Source: Roseomonas mucosa (GTDB lineage: Bacteria; Pseudomonadota; Alphaproteobacteria; Acetobacterales; Acetobacteraceae). Taken from it: a stretch of DNA of 64,000 nt. The position numbers were made by a program, and so were the translations under genes. How positions within the stretch are numbered: the first letter of the stretch is position 1; each line of letters starts with the position of its first letter. Positions 60,183-64,000 of the stretch are shown piece after piece. A model generated the notes under the pieces. The model searched no databases. It was not told the origin of the DNA and saw nothing but the letters and a program-made list of their open reading frames with translations. The stretch lies in the NCBI GenBank assembly GCA_945878375.1, contig CAMDWG010000003.1, positions 62,001-126,000 on the forward strand, in the 5' to 3' direction.

Positions 60183-61112
60183 ATGCTCTCGATCCCCGCC
60201 AGCCGCCCCAATGCCTATACCGGCAGCCCGCTCGACCGCGCCGGGCACCTGCGGGAGGATGGCGACTGGATCCACCAGGCGCTGGCCGACCCGGAGACGC
60301 TCTTCGCCCCGGTCTGGCGCAGCAAGTCCCTGATGAAGGGGGTGGAGGATGGCGCACCGGAAGCCGTGCTGCTGACCGCTGCCGCCGCCGAGGCCGTGCG
60401 GATGCAGGACGGGCCGTGGTGCTTCCTGGGCCTATGGGAAGGCAGGCCGGTCTTTGCGGTGGATTGCTCGGCCGCCGAGGACCCGCTGCCGCTGCTGCCC
60501 GAAGGGATGGGCGCTTTCACCGATCTTCGCCAGGTGGCGGGGCTACTGCCGCCGGGGGAAGCCAGCGTGCTGGCCCATGCGCGCGGCATGATGCATTGGC
60601 GCACCAAGCATCGCTTCTGCGGTGTCTGCGGCGCGCCCTGCACGCCGCGCTCGGCCGGCCACGCCATGGCCTGCACCGCCTGCAACGCCCAGCACTTCCC
60701 CCGCACCGACCCGGCCGTGATCATGCTGGTGGTGCGCGGCGACCGCTGCCTGCTGGGCCATTCCCACCGCTTCCCCAATGTGGCGATGTATTCGACGCTG
60801 GCGGGCTTCGTGGAGCCTGGCGAGAGCTTCGAGGAAGCGGTGCGGCGCGAGGTGAAGGAGGAAGCGGGGATCGAGGTCGGCGCGGTCGCCTATCACTCGT
60901 CGCAGCCTTGGCCCTTCCCGTCCTCCATCATGATCGGCTTCCATGCGGAAGGGCTGTCGGACGCGATCACCATCGACCCCGAGGAGCTGAAGGATGCCCG
61001 CTGGTTCACGCGCGACCAGGTGCGGAACCCCGCGGCGCATGGCTTCTCCCTGCCCCGCATCGATTCCATCGCGCGGCGGCTGATCGAGGATTGGCTGGAG
61101 GCACGCCCTTGA
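60183..61112 (+). CDS. nudC: NAD(+) diphosphatase (NudC)
   Basis: 309 residues. A variable N-terminal domain is followed by a zinc ribbon (CGVCGAPCTPRSAGHAMACTAC) and a Nudix box (GFVEPGESFEEAVRREVKEEAGIEVG). After it comes YHSSQPWPFPSSIM, matching the SQPWPFP(x)S signature of NADH pyrophosphatases. It hydrolyses NAD(H) to NMN(H) and AMP and can remove NAD caps from RNA. It is divergent from ffs, and its stop overlaps a small lipoprotein gene. Confidence 0.95.
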   Translation: MLSIPASRPNAYTGSPLDRAGHLREDGDWIHQALADPETLFAPVWRSKSLMKGVEDGAPEAVLLTAAAAEAVRMQDGPWCFLGLWEGRPVFAVDCSAAEDPLPLLPEGMGAFTDLRQVAGLLPPGEASVLAHARGMMHWRTKHRFCGVCGAPCTPRSAGHAMACTACNAQHFPRTDPAVIMLVVRGDRCLLGHSHRFPNVAMYSTLAGFVEPGESFEEAVRREVKEEAGIEVGAVAYHSSQPWPFPSSIMIGFHAEGLSDAITIDPEELKDARWFTRDQVRNPAAHGFSLPRIDSIARRLIEDWLEARP

Positions 61113-61420
61113 TGCGCTTCACCCCTCCCGCGCTGGCCGCGGCGCTGCTGCTGCCGCTGCTGGCTGCCTGCGGCAGCCCCGCCCGCGCCCCGGCCGAGCC
61201 GGAACCAGCCGGCTTCGCCGAATGCCGGGCCGAGGCCCAGCGCAGCGCGGAGGCAGTGAATCTCGGCCGGCAATGGATGCCGAACAACCCGACCCAGGAC
61301 GAAAGACTGGCCGCGGAGCGAAGCGTGGTGGTCCAGCGCAGCTTCGAGGATTGCCTGCGCCGTCGCGGCCTGACGCGCGGCGGCGGGGTCGAGGCAGTCC
61401 GCCGGCCGGGGATGTTCTGA
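61112..61420 (+). CDS. Small lipoprotein of unknown function
   Basis: 102 residues from the ATG overlapping the nudC stop (TGATG). A lipoprotein signal (ALAAALLLPLLAACGS) has lipobox LAAC, so Cys becomes the lipidated N-terminus. The mature part is charged: AECRAEAQRSAEAVN, WMPNNPTQDERLAAERSVV and FEDCLRRRGL, with two Cys likely to form a disulfide. Probably attached to the inner leaflet of the outer membrane. No family name can be given. Confidence 0.75.
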   Translation: MRFTPPALAAALLLPLLAACGSPARAPAEPEPAGFAECRAEAQRSAEAVNLGRQWMPNNPTQDERLAAERSVVVQRSFEDCLRRRGLTRGGGVEAVRRPGMF

Positions 61421-61516
61421 TTGACCGCTGGCCAGGGTCGCGGGCCAGAAACCCTGCCCGTGCCTTGGCCACCACAGGCTGGATGAGGAGGACGCGGGGA
61501 CGTCGCCCCCGCCCCC

Positions 61517-62419
61517 TCAATTCGCGCCGCGCTGCGCCAGCCGGTAGGGATGGGCGGGGTAGGTGCCGAGGATCCGCAGGTCGGCGGAGAAGAAGGCCAG
61601 TTCCTCCAGAGCGCGCGCCAGGCCGGGCTGGCCGGGGTCGCCATCCACATCGGCCAGGAACTGCGTCGCGGTGAATTCGCCGCCCACCATGTAGCTCTCG
61701 AGCTTGGTCATGTTCACGCCATTGGTCGCGAAGCCGCCCAGCGCCTTGTAGAGCGCGGCGGGGATGTTGCGGACGCGGAAGACGAAGCTCGTCACCCAGG
61801 GCGCTTCCGCATAGGGCGGGGAGAGCGGGATTCGGGACATGACGTAGAAGCGGGTGGTGTTGTGCGCCTCGTCCTCGACATTGCGGCGCAGGATCTCGAG
61901 GCCGTGGACCTCGGCGGCCAGTTCGCTGGCGATGGCGGCGTCCTCCACCCCCCCGCGCTCGGCGATCAGGGCGGCGGCGCCGGCGGTGTCGGCCTCGATC
62001 ACCGGCTGGAGGTTGAGTTCCTTCAGCACCTTCAGCACCTGGCCGAGTGCCATCGGGTGGCTGTGGGCGCGCTTCAGCGTGGCAATGGTGGCGCCCTTCG
62101 GCGCCAGCAGGCAGTGCTCCACCCGCTCGAAATGCTCGCCGATCACATGCAGCCCCGAATCCGGCAGCAGGCGATGGATATCGGGCACCCGGCCGGCCAG
62201 CGAATTCTCGCAGGGGAGCATGGCCAGCGTCGCGGCGCCGTCGCGCACCGCCTGCATCGCCGCTTCGAAGGACGGGCAGGGCAGGGTGGTCCAGCCGGGA
62301 TAGGCGTGGCGGCAGGACAGGTCGGAATAGGCGCCCTGCAGGCCCTGGAAAGCGATGATGCGAGGTGCGGCGGCCAGTTCGGCAGGTAGCGCGGTGGCGC
62401 GCGAAGCAGGGGCGTTCAT
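61517..62419 (-). CDS. pheA: Prephenate dehydratase
   Basis: 300 residues from ATG 62419. The catalytic domain has IAFQGLQGAYSDLSCRHAYP, LPCENSLAGRVPDIHRLL and the TRF motif NTTRFYVMS. The C-terminal ACT domain carries ALYKALGGFATNGVNMTKLESYMVGG, the Phe-binding ESRP-region in an alphaproteobacterial variant. It converts prephenate to phenylpyruvate and should be feedback-inhibited by phenylalanine. It lacks a chorismate mutase domain. Confidence 0.95.
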   Translation of the reverse strand: MNAPASRATALPAELAAAPRIIAFQGLQGAYSDLSCRHAYPGWTTLPCPSFEAAMQAVRDGAATLAMLPCENSLAGRVPDIHRLLPDSGLHVIGEHFERVEHCLLAPKGATIATLKRAHSHPMALGQVLKVLKELNLQPVIEADTAGAAALIAERGGVEDAAIASELAAEVHGLEILRRNVEDEAHNTTRFYVMSRIPLSPPYAEAPWVTSFVFRVRNIPAALYKALGGFATNGVNMTKLESYMVGGEFTATQFLADVDGDPGQPGLARALEELAFFSADLRILGTYPAHPYRLAQRGAN

Positions 62420-62652
62420 CGGGGTGTCCTGCGTTGCGGGCCGAATTCGCCAAAAGCTGCGGGCCCGGAAGGATGGCGGCGGGTTGTCGAGTCGTGACAC
62501 CGCCTCTATGTTCCCGCCGCTTTTACGGCAGGGCGGCATTGGCGCAAGCCTGCGCCGTGCCCGGTGCCACGGGCCGCTGCGATGCGGTCCGGGCGCGGGC
62601 TCGGGGCGCGTTGGCGGCGCGGATGTCGCGGTTGAGAAGGGTCCGGTCGGGG

Positions 62653-63189
62653 ATGAGTCTGGAATTCAACAAGGCGGCCGCCGCGGTCCTGACCGCAGGG
62701 ATCACCTTCATGATCGCGGGGCTGGTGGGCGATGCGCTCGTCTCGCCCCCGAAGCAGAAAGAGGCCGCGATCGCCACCGGCGCCGCGCCGCCGCCGCAGC
62801 AGGCCGCAGCCCCCGCTGCGCCGACGATCGATCCGATCGCCCCGCTGCTGGCCGGCGCGAATGCGGACACCGGCCGCCAGCTGGCGCAGCGCCAATGCGC
62901 ATCCTGCCACAACTTCGTGCAGGGCGGGCCGAATGGCGTGGGTCCGAACCTTTGGGGCATCGTCGGCGCGAACCATGCGCGCGTCGCGGGCTTCAACTAC
63001 TCGGCCGCCAACCGCGCCTTGGCCGAGAAGCCCTGGGGGTATGAGGAGCTGAACGCCTTCCTCCTGCGTCCCTCGGCGGCGATGCCCGGCACCCGCATGG
63101 CCTTCGCCGGCATCGCCAATGCCCAGCAGCGCGCGGATGTCATCGCCTTCCTGCGGACGCTGGACGCCAGCCCGAAGCCGCTACCCTAA
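62653..63189 (+). CDS. Membrane-anchored cytochrome c (CycM/c552-like)
   Basis: 178 residues from ATG 62653 behind CGGGG. An N-terminal uncleaved membrane helix (about 9-30) is followed by a Pro/Ala linker and a class I cytochrome c domain with heme motif CASCH (82-86), GPNLWGIVG, GYEELNAFLLRPSAAMPGTRMAF (axial Met about 149) and a C-terminal helix. It probably carries electrons from the bc1 complex to an oxidase in the periplasm. Confidence 0.92.
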   Translation: MSLEFNKAAAAVLTAGITFMIAGLVGDALVSPPKQKEAAIATGAAPPPQQAAAPAAPTIDPIAPLLAGANADTGRQLAQRQCASCHNFVQGGPNGVGPNLWGIVGANHARVAGFNYSAANRALAEKPWGYEELNAFLLRPSAAMPGTRMAFAGIANAQQRADVIAFLRTLDASPKPLP

Positions 63190-63259
63190 TTCCCCAAGAC
63201 GCCGCTTCGCGTCGTCCTGGGGGCCCCGGACTGGTCCTGATCCTGTAGCGGTGGCGCCG

Positions 63260-63284
63260 CCTGCCGCGGCAAAGCCGCGGCAGG
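63260..63284 (+). terminator. Perfect hairpin after the cytochrome c gene
   Basis: CCTGCCGCGGC-AAA-GCCGCGGCAGG, an 11-bp perfect stem with AAA loop, 71 nt after the stop. A weaker stem (CCCC..GACG/CGTC..GGGG) lies directly after the stop at 63192-63222. No T-run follows either, so termination is inferred. Confidence 0.45.
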
Positions 63285-63318
63285 GCACCGGGGGGCCACC
63301 CGGATAATGAGGGTTCCC

Positions 63319-64000
63319 ATGGCGGATGCGGCGAATTTCCTCGCGGTGGCCGAAGAGGCCGCCGATCTCGCGGGCCGGGTCATCCGCCCGCTGTTCCGCT
63401 CCGCCCTGCTGGTGGAAGCGAAGGGCGATGCCAGCCCCGTCACCGAGGCCGACCGCGGCGCCGAACGCGCCATCCGCGACCTGCTGGCCGCCCGCCTGCC
63501 CAGCCACGGCGTGATCGGCGAGGAATACGGCGAAGACCGCCCCGACGCCGAATGGGCCTGGGTGCTTGACCCGATCGACGGCACCCGCGCCTTCGTCACC
63601 GGCCGGCCGATGTTCGGCACGCTGATTGCCCTCCTGCACCGGGGCGTTCCCGTTCTCGGGCTGATCGACCAGCCAATGACGGGCGAACGCTGGATCGGCG
63701 TTGCCGGCCAGCCGACCCGGCTGCGCTCCCCCATCGGTGGCGTGGTGGGCTGCCGGCCCTGCGCGACGCTGGCGGAGGCCGAGCTGTCCTGCACATCGCC
63801 CGACATGTTCGACGCCGCGACGGCCCCGCGCTTCGCCGCCCTGAAGGGGCAAGCGCGGCGGACCACCTGGGGCGGGGATTGCATTGCCTATGGGCTGCTC
63901 TCGATCGGCCTGGTGGATGTGGTCGTGGATGCGGGCATGCAGCCCTGGGACTGGGCCGCGCTGGTCCCGGTGATCGAGGGCGCCGGCGGGCGCTGCACCG
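63319..64000 (+). CDS. Inositol-monophosphatase-family enzyme, probably histidinol-phosphatase HisN (5' part)
   Basis: 227 codons are in the window; the frame runs off the right edge. ATG 63319 is chosen with GAGGG at 63309-63313; another ATG lies at 63307. Metal-binding motifs of the family are GEEYGED, DPIDGTRAF and, near the edge, MQPWDWAALVPVIEGAGG. The short GEEYG and early residues (AKGDASPVTEADRGAERAIR) fit the HisN-type subgroup that dephosphorylates histidinol phosphate, but inositol or other sugar phosphates cannot be excluded. Confidence 0.85.
   Translation, partial: MADAANFLAVAEEAADLAGRVIRPLFRSALLVEAKGDASPVTEADRGAERAIRDLLAARLPSHGVIGEEYGEDRPDAEWAWVLDPIDGTRAFVTGRPMFGTLIALLHRGVPVLGLIDQPMTGERWIGVAGQPTRLRSPIGGVVGCRPCATLAEAELSCTSPDMFDAATAPRFAALKGQARRTTWGGDCIAYGLLSIGLVDVVVDAGMQPWDWAALVPVIEGAGGRCT

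Overview
The window is high-GC alphaproteobacterial DNA. Gene content and order point to a pigmented, flagellated member of the Acetobacteraceae (Roseomonas-like). The pointers are FlbD/FlbT/FlaF flagellar control, the proB-proA / nadD-rsfS-rlmH / gpmI-envC-ctpA housekeeping neighbourhood, and an HpnC/HpnD/HpnE squalene route next to C30-carotenoid-type genes. The genus assignment is inference.

Layout. (1) 1-17009: flagellar genes in two divergent blocks. Leftward run fliK, flgD, fliF, fliG, fliH, fliN, flbD, flhA and the start of flhF; rightward run flgE, flgK, flgL, flbT, fliC, flaF and a DUF1217 gene. The blocks diverge at 9483-9700, which holds two back-to-back sigma-54 promoters and a pair of identical-arm palindromes that are good candidates for FlbD enhancer sites. 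(2) 17296-20900: a histone-H1-like Lys/Ala protein, a sarcosine-oxidase-type flavoprotein and an acyl-CoA dehydrogenase. (3) 20958-30380: a compact operon for a C30 (squalene-derived) carotenoid. It has two CrtN-type desaturases/oxidases, an acyltransferase, a glycosyltransferase, a natural HpnC-HpnD fusion, HpnE and an aldehyde dehydrogenase. Together they could make a glycosylated and perhaps acylated diapocarotenoic acid from farnesyl diphosphate. (4) 30386-44433: leftward housekeeping genes: tRNA-Leu(UAA), an RlmM-like methyltransferase, DUF423, YibQ-type deacetylase, ctpA, envC, gpmI, a BacNav sodium channel, NnrU, rlmH, rsfS (with a very long Ala-Lys-Pro tail), nadD, DUF1330, proA and proB. 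(5) 44494-48247: a secreted GH16 glycanase with RTX repeats and three small uncharacterised genes. (6) 48305-55992: a 7.6-kb integrative element in the 3' half of tRNA-Arg(CCU). It has a tyrosine integrase, an AlpA-type regulator, a tightly coupled putative primase/DUF3631 ATPase module, a Zn-binding small protein and one secreted cargo protein. Both ends carry clustered GGTCCGC motifs. It has no capsid or conjugation genes, so it looks like a satellite or minimal island. (7) 56230-64000: DUF892, recR, ybaB, dnaX, 4.5S RNA (ffs), nudC, a lipoprotein, prephenate dehydratase, a membrane cytochrome c and a partial inositol-monophosphatase-family gene.

The most notable items are the HpnC-HpnD fusion inside a complete C30 carotenoid operon, the tRNA-Arg island with its arm-site arrays and lone secreted cargo, the RsfS fused to an H1-like tail, and the divergent flagellar sigma-54 control region. 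Family assignments rest on motifs and remembered family patterns, since no search could be run.
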